Assembly (NCBI RefSeq): GCF_018139145.2
Contig: NC_059500.1
Location: forward strand, 58,493,580-58,557,579
Length of the DNA: 64,000 nt
Source of the DNA: Gymnogyps californianus
Lineage: Eukaryota; Chordata; Aves; Accipitriformes; Cathartidae
Direction of reading: 5' to 3'
This document shows positions 13,701 through 23,200 of this stretch, in pieces. The notes below the pieces were generated by a model. It searched no databases. It saw only the letters and a program-made list of their open reading frames with translations, and had not been told where the DNA came from. A program made the position numbers and the translations under genes. How positions within the stretch are numbered: the first letter of the stretch is position 1; each line of letters begins with the position of its first letter.

Positions 13701-16700
13701 GGGACTTTAGTCACAAAATACCAAAGCAAACTGCTTAAAAAAGGTAGAGAATGATTAATCATTTTATAGAACAGCATCTGCAATTACCCTCAACTAGACT
13801 ATTAATTAAAAGAACAATCAATCACTCAGAGCAAGCTGATCACCAGGCAGGGTCAATAAAATATTGCATATGAAAACTGCAGTTTCAAGGCACGGTAGTT
13901 CTGCTAATCTCAATCATCAGTTTGTTTCAACAGAAGACAACTTTTTTGTATTTAAGGTCTTCCACATTCTGGAACAACTTGCTACTAGACCTTATTAAAA
14001 AAAAATAAAAATAGCTCAGTAGTAACTCAGTGACAGAACTCTCCTCCTTCTAGATTTATTTTACATGATAGTCAACATCATCTTACTTCCAGGACTGTCT
14101 CTTCTTTGAGGACTTCAACAGAATCTACACTGTAAAACAGTAATTACTGAACACTGTACAACATGCAGCATACCTGCCAGGTAATCCTACGTGAAAGACA
14201 AACATATTATCCCCAGAAACGTCAACATTTTCTTGCAGGAATAATAAATTATTTTCTACGGCTTCCATATTGGTACTATGATACTATTCTTTAGAAGTTA
14301 AGAATGACAAAGTTAATAAATAGGGAAAGAAATCTGTGTTTATTTTTAAAATGAAGAGGTTGTCAAAATGCTGGTTCTTGTGATTTTATCTTGGTTTTGT
14401 GCTAACTGATGCATTTCATGAAGCAACTGTTCCTCATTTTATGCAATTACATGAGAATAGCAGTTCCCATTTAAAATAATGCAAGTAGAGTCTGCATGTT
14501 ACAAAGAAAAGTTGGACAAATATGGAAACTTGGACTTCAGCTGTCAAAAGCTAATCAAAACATTCCTCAAAAAAAATTGAGAGTTGTAAAAATCCTAAGC
14601 AAATCTCAGCATCACTGGATGACATTAGCAATACTGTAGTGAGACAACTTCCATTTTTATTTACTAATAGAAACATACATTCACAAAATAATTGTAACAT
14701 TGCTTTGAAAAAGTCAGAATTTGTAACATTAACATCCCAATTCTATATTCTGTAGTTGCTTCCTATTCAGTACAAGACAGTGCTACTTCTTTTGAACAAT
14801 GTGTCTAATCTTATTTTTTCTTAATTCTAAGAATGCCTGTGAATATTGAAAGGTACAGTGCTGATGAAGTACTATAGATAACAACAAAATAACAGTTTTT
14901 CCCCTAGTACTGTCATACAACAAGCTATACTCTCTTCAGATCTTCATTAATATTTACTGAAGTCTTGGGTTACATGTGCATTCTTTCTCTGAATAAATCT
15001 ATTTTTGATATAAACTAGTAATTGAACTCTCTTGTAGCAACACCAAGTTTTTAGTTGAGAAAGCTAGATGCTGATGCTAATGGAATCCATTCCCAACTTG
15101 CATGTTTTTATGGAGGACCTGTAAGCATCACTACAATAATCAGGAAAAAAACCACAACATTCATCTCAGCTTCAGAACTTCCTATAACTCCCATGATCTG
15201 AAGCATTTAAGAGTGGGATTTTCAAAAGCAATTCACTAAAAATATGGACACAAGAGTACACAGACATACTTATGTGTGTACCATGGAGCATGATAAATTA
15301 GCTTATATGGACCACGATGCTACTGCAGTTAGACTGCCCCCATTACCAGAGCTACCCTACTTAAGACGTACACCACGGCTATCAACTGAAGAGATTCAGG
15401 AGCTTAAATCTAAATGATTTTCAATTCCTTGGTAAAAAAAGAAACAGGTAAGGAGAAATTTACATTTCATGAATTTAGGACAGCTTTGCCAGAGGCTTTC
15501 TCTATTCACCCAGTGCAACATCACTCTAATACATCTGACCTTTTCATGACTGGCTGAAGCCATAGCACATGAAACAAACACCGTAAGTCCATAGTCCACA
15601 CATTGCTATGGGCTTCCTTATCTATTTAAGAAGAGTACAGACAGAATTAATGGTTATGAAGATGAACTTTAGATGAAACAATATTACATAATGCAGGAAA
15701 AAAGAACAAAAAGAGTTTGGGGACTAACCCTTATCAATAAGTGTTATTCAGTTTTTCCACAGAGAAGCAAAATGATCACCATCATTCAGCAAACCAGTGG
15801 TAGCAATGGGAACAGAAGTCGTGTGGATCAGGTTTAACCAAGCTACGAACGGCAGAATGGAAGAAATGGACCACACCTTGACCCATGCTCATGCTTTATT
15901 AAATCACAGTATAACTAAAACATAGCCAGAGTTTAAACTTTGGTGAAGGACACACACCAACGTAGTTTTCTAGCACATCTTAGAAAGCTGTTGCATATTT
16001 CCCATCTTCCTTTTAAAAACAACTGCACACAAACCTGTTAAATATGACTGCGATACAACCAACATTTTGACTGATGACAAAGGTCAGAGGCATTCCCAGA
16101 CATCGTCATTCCAAATTGGTACAGACTCAAATTTCCACCAAAGTAACTACTGGCATTTGAAATTGACCATGATATTGTCATGACTTGCTCATATACAGCA
16201 GCTGAAAAATCATTACTTCCTCATATTTGTCTAGACTACAAAAGCACTAAGTGTAAGGAGCCCAGCAACAGTATTAATTAACTCTTGTTAAGTCCAAGCT
16301 GAGAACTTCAGCAGAGTTGTAGGGACAAGAAAATCCCAATAATCTCTCCCTCAAATCCCTCGACTCTTTTTCAGAGTAAGGCAACAGGAAGGATGTCAGT
16401 GTTCGGTGCACTACATAGGCCCAGTTTATTTTATGGATGAGAAACCAAGAAGAAATGGTAGAAGACTACCACAAACTAAAACTAGGCCATGTAAATAAGT
16501 TACTGCCTATAATTTACATTATTGACCGGTGAGTCCCGAGGGCAGGACTCCATATGCTTGCAAGCTACACAACACAACCCCCACTTGCCTAGGACGCGCT
16601 GAGCAGGAGGGAGAAAGCCGAGACGCTCCTGACACGGACGGCTCCCAAGCCCTTCAGGTCCTGGGCAAGCTCAGCTTGGGGGTTTCGCTGTTTGCTTTTC

Positions 16701-17173
16701 TGTTTTTTGCCCTCCCCTCTTTCTCCTAAATGAAGCTTGTAACCCCTTCTAACAGCCAGAAAGTCCCACAGCCTCCGACCTAGCCCTGAAGGCCCCTTGC
16801 TCCGGAGAGCCCAGCGCAGTGCCCAGTCGGGCTACCACGGGACACCAGACCCGCCCCGACGGAAAGGCCACCGCCCAGCGCCCCCCTTCCTCACAGCACT
16901 CTCCCCCCAAGACCTAAAGCTCCCCAGGGCCCTCCACCGGCACCGTGCTGCGTGAGGGCGGCTGCCCCCACGGGCAGGCCCCCCCGACCCGGCCAGCGGC
17001 TCCTGACTGAGGGGACAACGCCCCCCTCCCCTCCCCCGCCAACGGCCCTAACGCTCCTCCTGGCCCCGCCTCCCGCCGCGAGCTGCTCTACCCCCTTCCG
17101 CCACGCCCGCCCGCCGCCTTACCTCCGCCAGGCCCTGCGGCTCCCGGCCGCCGCCGATCAGCCACCGTAGCAT
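1553..17173 (-). CDS. WDR41: WDR41, WD-repeat protein 41 (5' nine coding exons; 3' exons off the left edge)
   Basis: Nine exons on the minus strand splice in frame into 294 codons beginning MLRWLIGGGREPQGLAE, which matches the human WDR41 N-terminus. Human WDR41 is about 459 residues, so roughly the last third (exon 10 onward) lies left of base 1. WD40 repeat signatures are visible in order: IIFLWNAQTGEKLFELHGH, LILTASADRTVIVWD, VWLSGGSDLCVWNRK and FVTGSHVGELIVWDALDW, as expected for a beta-propeller. WDR41 is known as the third subunit of the C9orf72-SMCR8-WDR41 complex, which acts at lysosomes through the transporter PQLC2 and affects autophagy and small-GTPase control. Every junction is GT-AG and the phases agree throughout. 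Intron 4 looks U12-type. The start was chosen by homology and because no ATG occurs on the minus strand between it and about 17,520. Confidence 0.97.
3060..3170 (-). CDS. WDR41: WDR41 coding exon 8
   Basis: This 111-nt exon encodes (I)IFRLIASSDGSEGWNIIEV, then KHLVDHQDNILSLVSVN. The DHQDNILSL segment is the GH-equivalent start of the next WD40 blade and is conserved with human. The SSDGSEGW stretch differs from human PTEGSLEW and is presumably an exposed loop. The acceptor is ATCTTTGCAG and the donor is AATG followed by GTAAGA. Confidence 0.95.
4408..4470 (-). CDS. WDR41: WDR41 coding exon 7
   Basis: This 63-nt exon encodes (D)ISALVELPKNCVAAAVGKEL, close to human ISALVEIPKNCVVAAVGKEL. The acceptor is a T-run ending AAAG and the donor is CTAA followed by GTGAGT. 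It begins with the last two bases and ends with the first base of shared codons. Confidence 0.95.
   Translation of the reverse strand: MSVLWLNCLKIVLRQLLAKS
5863..5974 (-). CDS. WDR41: WDR41 coding exon 6
   Basis: This 112-nt exon encodes CLTVLQRLDVWLSGGSDLCV, then WNRKLDLLCKTSHLTDA, the third WD40 blade. The acceptor is TTTTTGTTCTGCAG and the donor is GCAG followed by GTAAAA. It ends one base into the next codon. The match to human is nearly residue for residue. Confidence 0.96.
6478..6540 (-). CDS. WDR41: WDR41 coding exon 5
   Basis: This 63-nt exon encodes VWDCTSGKQVQKVSCFHSTV plus K and completes the WD dipeptide of the second repeat. Human has VWDGDTTRQVQRISCFQSTV plus K. Phase is 0 on both sides. 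The upstream acceptor lacks a pyrimidine tract and instead has TTCCTTAAT near the AG, a minor-spliceosome branch-site signature. The donor is AAG followed by GTAAGC. Confidence 0.96.
6541..6889 (-). other. WDR41 intron 4, probable U12-type (minor spliceosome) GT-AG intron
   Basis: The intron starts GTATCCTTA, which fits the U12 5' splice-site consensus (RTATCCTTT) at eight of nine positions, and does not fit the major-class GTRAGT. Near its 3' end is TTCCTTAAT (6553-6561 on the plus strand), matching the U12 branch-site consensus TTCCTTRAY. The putative branch adenosine is about 13 nt from the last intron base, inside the usual U12 range. The sequence before the acceptor (TGAATAAAGTCAG) has no pyrimidine tract, as expected for this class. 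The flanking exons are certain by homology, so the boundaries are fixed. Confidence 0.88.
6890..7021 (-). CDS. WDR41: WDR41 coding exon 4
   Basis: The exon encodes 44 codons starting TGEKLFELHGHTQKITVI and ending LILTASADRTVI, covering most of the second WD40 repeat with its GH dipeptide. The acceptor is TTGTTTTTCAG. The donor, ATT followed by GTATCCTTA, departs from the major-class consensus and matches the U12-type 5' splice site. Reading through the donor hits intron sequence unlike any WDR41, and the next exon resumes exactly at V-W-D. Confidence 0.96.
7022..8846 (-). other. WDR41 intron 3
   Basis: This is a 1.8-kb AT-rich intron with an ordinary donor (GTTAGC) and a T-rich acceptor. No interspersed repeat, small RNA or second gene is recognised in it. 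Confidence 0.85.
8847..8895 (-). CDS. WDR41: WDR41 coding exon 3
   Basis: This exon is only 49 nt and is too short to stand out as an open frame. It encodes (R)FASAGDDGIIFLWNAQ, the end of the first WD40 blade with its structural Trp. The acceptor has an almost pure thymidine tract before CAG; the donor is GCAG followed by GTTAGC. Phase runs from 2 to 0, and human reads FASAGDDGIVVVWNAQ. Confidence 0.95.
8896..13070 (-). other. WDR41 intron 2
   Basis: This is a 4.2-kb AT-rich intron with donor GTATGA and an acceptor preceded by an A/T homopolymer. Short open frames on both strands show no recognisable protein. No repeat family is identified. Confidence 0.85.
13071..13186 (-). CDS. WDR41: WDR41 coding exon 2
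   Basis: This 116-nt exon encodes KSSVQTIGEEQIQNPY followed by TELLVLKGHQDIVRFLVQ, the first WD40 blade, with the GH-type dipeptide in LKGHQDIV. The acceptor is a run ending TTTTAG and the donor is GCAG followed by GTATGA. It ends two bases into an Arg codon completed by exon 3. Human has KSPLQTIGEEQTQNPY at the same place. Confidence 0.96.
13187..17122 (-). other. WDR41 intron 1
   Basis: This 3.9-kb first intron is AT-rich through about 16.5 kb and becomes GC-rich toward exon 1, where it merges with the promoter CpG island. The donor is GTAAGG. No internal gene or repeat is recognised. Confidence 0.85.
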
Positions 17174-17500
17174 CGGGAGCGGCACCTGCGTCCCCCTCCG
17201 CCACGGGCGGCTCGCTACGGCAGCGGAACTGTCCCTCGCCGCCTGCTGCACCGGCGGCTCGGCGGGATGGCCAGGAGCTGAGGCTCCAGCTGAGGGAAAG
17301 GCCTTCTTAATCGAGCTCCGCGCGGAGACCAGCCCTCCAGCGGGCAGGGCCGAGAGGGGCCTGAGCAATCGATCGCCGAGTGGGTGCCGTGCCGCCGCCG
17401 GGAGCGCGCTGTGAGGGGGCGGAAGTGTGGCGGGAAGCGTGAGGCGGCGGCGGCAGCAGCCTGAGAGTGATTCAGCTTAGCCTGTGGGCGAAGTTTAACT
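16780..17500 (-). promoter_or_regulatory. WDR41: CpG-island promoter and leader of WDR41
   Basis: GC content rises sharply and CpG dinucleotides are dense across exon 1, in contrast to the AT-rich introns. Upstream of the start codon are an ETS/GABP-type motif CGGAAGTG (17420-17427) and an E2F-like GGCGGGAA (17429-17436), both common in TATA-less housekeeping promoters. No ATG lies on the minus strand between 17174 and about 17,520, so a transcript starting near these motifs would have a leader free of upstream ORFs. Transcription probably starts around 17.40-17.47 kb (inference). Confidence 0.8.
17123..17173 (-). CDS. WDR41: WDR41 coding exon 1
   Basis: The exon carries 17 codons, MLRWLIGGGREPQGLAE, ending GAG before donor GTAAGG in phase 0. 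The ATG context is weak (C at -3, C at +4), but it is the first ATG downstream of the CpG-island promoter. The open frame continues upstream for 65 codons without an ATG; the only nominal start there is TTG, so no N-terminal extension is proposed. Confidence 0.96.
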
Positions 17501-17520
17501 GCCAAGCGTCTAAATTCCGT

Positions 17521-19101
17521 ATAATGGATAAATAAAATACTTAGTAGCTTTTTACTTGCTGTCTTCCGATTTCAGAGGAAATTTATGCTACAACGAAAGA
17601 ATAATTATTACCATTTTATTGTGACCGTCTTACCTGTTTCCTGAACAACCACCAAAATTTTCTATATATAACGGATTTCCCTTGGCTGTGACTGTTTTCA
17701 TTCTCCTTCGCTGAACCTCCTTTAGGTCTGCGATGTCCTTGTCAGGATGGAGTAACAAATACTGTACAAATACACTGCCTTCAAAATGTGGCTGCACCAT
17801 GGGGCTAAACAACAGACTCATGTAATTCACAGTCCTGCTCCTCCTCTGTCCTTAACGCAATGATCTTCGCAGCCTTTTTGAATTTTAGGTGCACATGGAG
17901 CAAGATCACAAAACACAACCCAAAAGGCCACACAAACCCCATTCTTGAGCCGACACAGGTAACAAACTCCTAACGTGTATAAGCGTGTCCAACGGGCACT
18001 GCTCTGTACATCTGAATCTACACATTTCACTTGTCCTGTTGCCTTTTTGCCCAGGTTGTTTCAGGTAATCATCACCACACGGTATCATGAGACATACCTG
18101 AGATTTGCTAAATACCTGGGGCAGGAGATAATGGTGGTTTGCTAAAACCTGAACTTCTAGCAGTGACCAGCCTCTGTGTGGAAAGCAAGGGATGCATCCT
18201 CGGTCTAGGATGAAGTGCTGCTGTAGTGACCTAAGTTTGATAAGTATTGGTGGCGTGCAACCTGAGTATTGCTATTTGTTAACTGCTAGGAATTCTTTGC
18301 AGCTTCTCAGCAAACTAAAGTTGATGACAGCCATAAACCAGTTTTAAAGCAGGAGATGTTTACTCCAACTTTAGCATACTCCTGCTTTTCCATTCCAGTT
18401 CAATTGTGCTAGATTCCTAGCTCAGAGGTGCTGTTCCTGCAGCCTAAGGGCACAGCCAGTGGGATTGCTTTGTGCATGCACCCACATCTGCCAGGGTTTC
18501 CACAGTAATATTTTGTCATCACCAATCTGCTCTTTGGCAGTCTCCCTAAATAATTTGATATCTTCTCCAAACTGGCAAGTGTTGACTCATCTTGTTGCAT
18601 TTCATTTATTGGAAGAAAGGACTGCACAGCATAACGCTACTTACAGTTGTATGACCTGTAATCCTCAAATACAGTATCCATAGTGATACCTCCAAAAACG
18701 AAAAAGAGAGGGAAGAGCACTTACTACACCAGATGTGGGGACAGGGAATGCTGCTTACTCAGGTTAGCAACATGAGTAAGGATCTTACTTCTTTAATGCA
18801 GTGAGGAAAATACACTGCTTGACTTTACCTCTCCTTTCCTGCCATACCTCCTTATTTTAACCTCTTTTGCTGTATCACAATTCACACAGCTGGAAGAGAC
18901 AGGATAGAAAATATACAGTACGGTACTACGCTGAACAGCATCTTTGTAGATGAATACAGAGCTTTGACCTTCATGGCAGCATCTGGAGGCTCTAGGTGCT
19001 GTACTGTCTTTGTAAAGACCACGCTGGAATGTGTTCTTCAAAACAGGAGCTGGAAATGCACAAGGTTCCTGCATGGTGAACATGGAGCCCTGCATGGCTT
19101 T
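17521..19101. other. Intergenic, nothing recognised
   Basis: This mixed-composition sequence lies between the WDR41 promoter and the LTR. Open frames are short and on both strands, and none resembles a known protein. No CpG island lies on the far side, so there is no sign of a bidirectional partner gene. Confidence 0.7.
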
Positions 19102-19106
19102 GATGG
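19102..19106 (+). repeat. Target-site duplication, left copy (GATGG)
   Basis: GATGG sits directly before the TG of the LTR and is repeated exactly after its last base at 20224-20228. This marks a single integration followed by recombination to a solo LTR. Confidence 0.85.
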
Positions 19107-19455
19107 TGTATTGGGTTTGTGTGGCAAGGTTTTGGTAGTGGAGAGGCTACAGTGGTAGCTTCTGTAAGAAGCTGCTAGAAGCTTCCCCTGTGTCTGATAA
19201 AGCCAATGCCAGCCGGCTCCAAGATGGACCCGCTGCTGGCCAAGGCCAAGCCCTTCAGCGATGGTGGTAGCACCTCTGTGATAACGTATTTAAGAAGGGG
19301 GAAAAAAACCTGCTGTGGAACAGCAGCCAGAAGAGAGGAGTGAGAATATGTGAGAGGAACAACTCTGCAGACACCAAGGTCAGTGAAGAAGGAGGGGGAG
19401 GAGGTGCTCCAGGCACAGGAGCAGAGATTTCCCTGCAGCGTGGTGAAGATCTTGG

Positions 19456-19835
19456 TGAGGCAGGCTGTCCCCCTGCAGCCCATGGAGGGTTGATGATGGA
19501 GCAGGTATCCACCTGCAGCCTGTGGAGGACCCCACGCCGGAGCAGGTGGATGCCCGAAGGAGGCTGTGACCCCATGGGAAGCCCGCGCTGGAGCAGGCTC
19601 CTGGCAGGACCTGTGGCCCCATGGAGAGAGGAGCCCACACTGGAGCAGGTTTGCTGGCAGGGCTTGTGACCCCACGGGGGACCCACACTGGAGCAGTCTG
19701 TTCCTGAAGGACTGCACCCCGTGGAAGGGACCTGGAGCAGTTTGTGAAGAACTGCAGCCCATGGGAAGGACTCAGGTTGGAGAAGTTTGTGGAGGACTGT
19801 CTCCCGTGGGAGGGACCCCACGCTGAAGCAGCAGC
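19456..19835 (+). repeat. Degenerate tandem repeats inside the LTR
   Basis: A motif built from a CTGCAGCCCATGG-like block, a GGGACCCACAC-like block and GGAGCAG recurs about seven or eight times with spacing near 40-60 bp. The repeats keep several frames open at once and account for the long overlapping open frames on both strands here, none of which is a gene. Confidence 0.75.
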
Positions 19836-20034
19836 AGAGTGTGAGGAGGAAGGAGTGGCAGAGACAATGTGTGATGAATCGATCACAACCCCCATTCCCT
19901 GTCCCCCTGCGCTGCTCGGGGGGAGGAGGTAGAGAAATCATGAGTGAAGTCAAGCCCGGGAAGAGAGGTGGGAGGAAGGTGTTTTAAGATTTGATTGTTA
20001 TTTTTTCTCATCATCCTACTCTGATTTGATTGGT

Positions 20035-20040
20035 AATAAA
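20035..20040 (+). terminator. LTR polyadenylation signal AATAAA
   Basis: This canonical hexamer lies in the 3' part of the LTR, about 740 bp after the TATA-like box, in the order expected for an LTR transcript ending in R. The long spacing implies an unusually long R region or a different cap site. Confidence 0.55.
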
Positions 20041-20223
20041 TTAAATTAATTTCCCCAAGTCGAGTCTGTTTTGCCTGTGACAGTAATTGGTGAATGATCT
20101 CCCTGTCCTTATCTCAACCCATGAGCCTTTCGTCATATTTTCTCTCCCCTGTCCAGCTGAGGAGGGGGAGTGATAGAGCGGCTTGGTGGACACGTGGTGT
20201 CTAGCCAGGGTCAACCCACCACG

Positions 20224-20228
20224 GATGG
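20224..20228 (+). repeat. Target-site duplication, right copy (GATGG)
   Basis: This is an exact match to 19102-19106 and fixes the right boundary of the LTR at 20223. Confidence 0.85.
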
Positions 20229-23200
20229 ACTTCAGGAGAGTGCCTTTTGTCTCGTTAATTAGACCTGACTTCAGAACTCTGCTTCTGAGCATCTTTGAAT
20301 TCCTTCTTTAAACTAACAACACAGTCTGCTTCCAGCTTCTTTACTCCATTTTCCATTTCTTTGCCTTGGTATGTTGTATGAATTCCTATATACGTCTTTT
20401 TTAAATCCTTCTTGTAATCTTAAAAAAACTGTTGTTGCTGTTGTTGTTATTCCAAACATCTAATGTGTTTTACACTTCCTGGAAACAGAAACAACTTCTC
20501 TAATTCCCAGGCTTGTTGCTGTCAACCATTGGCCATTGGCAAAGGATTGTGTTACATTGGACATGTACAGTTGAGGATAACTGTCGCTGCAGGAAATTTG
20601 CAGCACATATTATGATTACACTTGCAAAAGGAGACTCTCTTCCACAAACATGGCATTTCTTGTCCCCAGGCCTTTGTAGCTGAACGGAGGAATACTTTTT
20701 CTTTCTAGCTTCTAGCATGACAGCTTACCATTTAACTCGCCCCAATAAGATCCTGGCCTCTGCTGTAGTGATCAGGCATAGAAACTGTCACTGGGTTGTC
20801 TCTTCCTCTCTTAACTAACATTTCTAGTATGTCACATTAATTGTATACCTCTTGCCTGGCTTCTCTTGTTACATCAACCAAATACATTAACGTAAACCTC
20901 TAAAAATCCTGAGTCTTCAGAAACAGCGATTTTACAGTCACCTCGTTAGACTGATAACATTAATGTTCCTGTGAGCTTTGCACAGTGAAAGTACTGTCCA
21001 GCAGTACCATGGGGTTTGGATACTTAGCATTTGTAGCTCTTCTCCAAATGCTGTCACTTTTGTGTCACAGTCATATATGGCATTTTCATTTTCCCGTCAT
21101 GTTATCCCTGAAATAATGATTAACAATAAGAAGCTTTTTGCACAGTCATCTGCAGTCCTATTACTAAACTGCATAATGCCTTAGTTTACTGTAGGCATCA
21201 AGACACTTAAACAAATGGACTAATTTGTTTGCTGCATGAACTTGCATATAGGTATACATAGGTATCTGTATGTATACACACACACAAAACACATAGGTAT
21301 AGATCTGTGTAGCTAACATACATGTACATCGGAATTAAATTTTATATAGGAGAAAGAAAAGCTGATTAATGCACTGATGTTGCTTCTCTATTTACAAATT
21401 GCTGAAGCCTATTACAGTTTCCTCAACTTACACCATTCATATTTTCCTATAGATTGTATTCATTGAATAGAGTAGCTAGGAACAAGTAAACAGTTTACAA
21501 TCAGTCTTATTTTAAGAATTACTTGGAGAGATTTTTACAAAGTAGGTACTAGAAAATGTGATTTTAAAGGTGACTTCTCTAAATCAGGCTATATACCTTT
21601 GACATATAGTTAGTTGTGATTCAGTTTCAAAATCCATGCCTAATCCAGACAGTATTTTCCCTTATGTCTAATAAATATATCAGTTGAAATGTGCCTGCAA
21701 GGATTTCACACTCTGCCAGGATCAAATACAGTCCAAAACACTTTACATATTAAAGAAACAGAGTTAGAAGCAGAGTAGTCCAGCCAACAGATGGTAGTTC
21801 AATAGACAACATACGTTATACTCCTCCACGACCAGCATATGTGCCTTAAAAATCCATTCTGCTGTTCCTTATACTCAATGGCGGTTAAATCCACCCCCTT
21901 GGGAAACAGCTAACCTTGCATTCCCCAGGTCAGGTGAGTGGTACAAATGCTCAGACATCCATTATTCCTGCAGAGGAGTTATCCCTTTCAATCCATAGGC
22001 CCTCTTAGAGGTACGATGTGGCCCTGGGTGATGGGCGATAACACAGCTAAGTGTCACTTGCATTGTTCTGGTGCCTGAGGCCACGCTGTCTAACCAGCTC
22101 ACTTAGTGACTGAAGGTAATTAAAAGCGCTGAGAAAAAAATGGTCTCGCCCGCTCAAGGTCACAGTGGTAGACCTGCAACGTGCCACCAGGGAACCTGGA
22201 GGCATTCCTTCAAGGACTCGGTGCATTTTGTCACATCACCACCTATCTCACATCTAACCATCAGCATAGAGAGTTTTAGGAGGAGGGCAGGAGATTATCC
22301 AGCAATACCAACGTGAGTACATCGAGTTCCCCCTCCTGGCCTCAGTCCACATTGCGCTAGACCTGGGATATTAGCTTGATTTAGGTAAGCCTGGATGTAA
22401 ACCCCTCTAGGAACGTGCGAGGGAATGGAAGTTCAACCACAGGTGGTAATTAACTTGACTCTGTGTATCCTGAGAGGGTCTCTGCAGTGCTGGTCACAGT
22501 GTTGTCTCTGAGAGTGGAAATGTTTCCCCCCTGAAGAAGGGATTGGCTGTTTCCATCAAGAGTTGCTGGAGTTGCCCATGGGCCAAAGAAGTACATGGAT
22601 TCAGATTCATAAATGCAAATAAATGATTTTGCATCTTACCAGATTTTTGGTGTTACAAGAAAAGGCTTTGTCACCCGTACCAGTCAACAGCTTCAGCTAC
22701 CTTTGAAGCCACATTAGAAACTCATGTGTTGCCCAATTATATGGGATCACCTTTGCATGGTGTCTTCTTTCTTTGTTGATCAAGTGATCCATGATGTGGG
22801 CAAATAGACAATAACCCTGCCCCTAGAGATAGACCTCCTTCATGGTCCACCTTGTCACAAGAACAGCCAAGTTCCCAGGTCTTTGGTCCTGGAGCAGCTC
22901 ACTCAATGGAAGGATGCAACAGTAGGTACCTGAGTGCTTTAGGGTCTTAGGACTGTGATGCAGCTCATCATATAAGCTGAGATGGAGTCAGGTAGTGCAG
23001 TGCTCCCGTCTGCCCCCGAGAATTGCAAGAGACTGGGGCGAAGTGGAGAAGGGTATCGTATTGCTCCTGACTGAGGGAAAACTAGATAGTGACTTGGTAA
23101 AATTCTCAAGGAAATGGGATCACCTCTCTCCCCTTGGCTTTAGGTTTAATATCTAAGTGTGCAAAATGTGTATTAAGTTCTCCTGTCCGGTCTGAATCAT

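Larger units (their letters stand above)
19107..20223 (+). mobile_element. Solo LTR of an avian endogenous retrovirus, 1,117 bp, complete
   Basis: The element begins TGTATTGGGTTTGTG and ends GGGTCAACCCACCACG. It is flanked by an exact 5-bp duplication GATGG at 19102-19106 and 20224-20228, so both ends are intact. I recognise these ends as a high-copy LTR in non-galliform birds. Inside are a TATA-like TATTTAAG (19287-19294), degenerate internal repeats, and a poly(A) signal AATAAA (20035-20040), in LTR order on the plus strand. No internal viral genes or second LTR flank it. A 5-bp target duplication suits ERVL-like integration, but the family is not proven. The last two bases read CG where retroviral LTRs normally end CA. 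Confidence 0.9.

Noticed and set aside
17048..17368. 106-codon minus frame suggesting an N-terminally extended WDR41
   Set aside because: The nominal start is TTG, and the frame runs past the real exon 1 donor into the intron. Only the 17 codons 17123-17173 are exon by homology.
19175..19953. Long overlapping open frames (171, 195 and 232 codons on minus; 109 on plus)
   Set aside because: They lie wholly inside the solo LTR and its internal repeats. Frames are open on both strands at once and match no retroviral gene.
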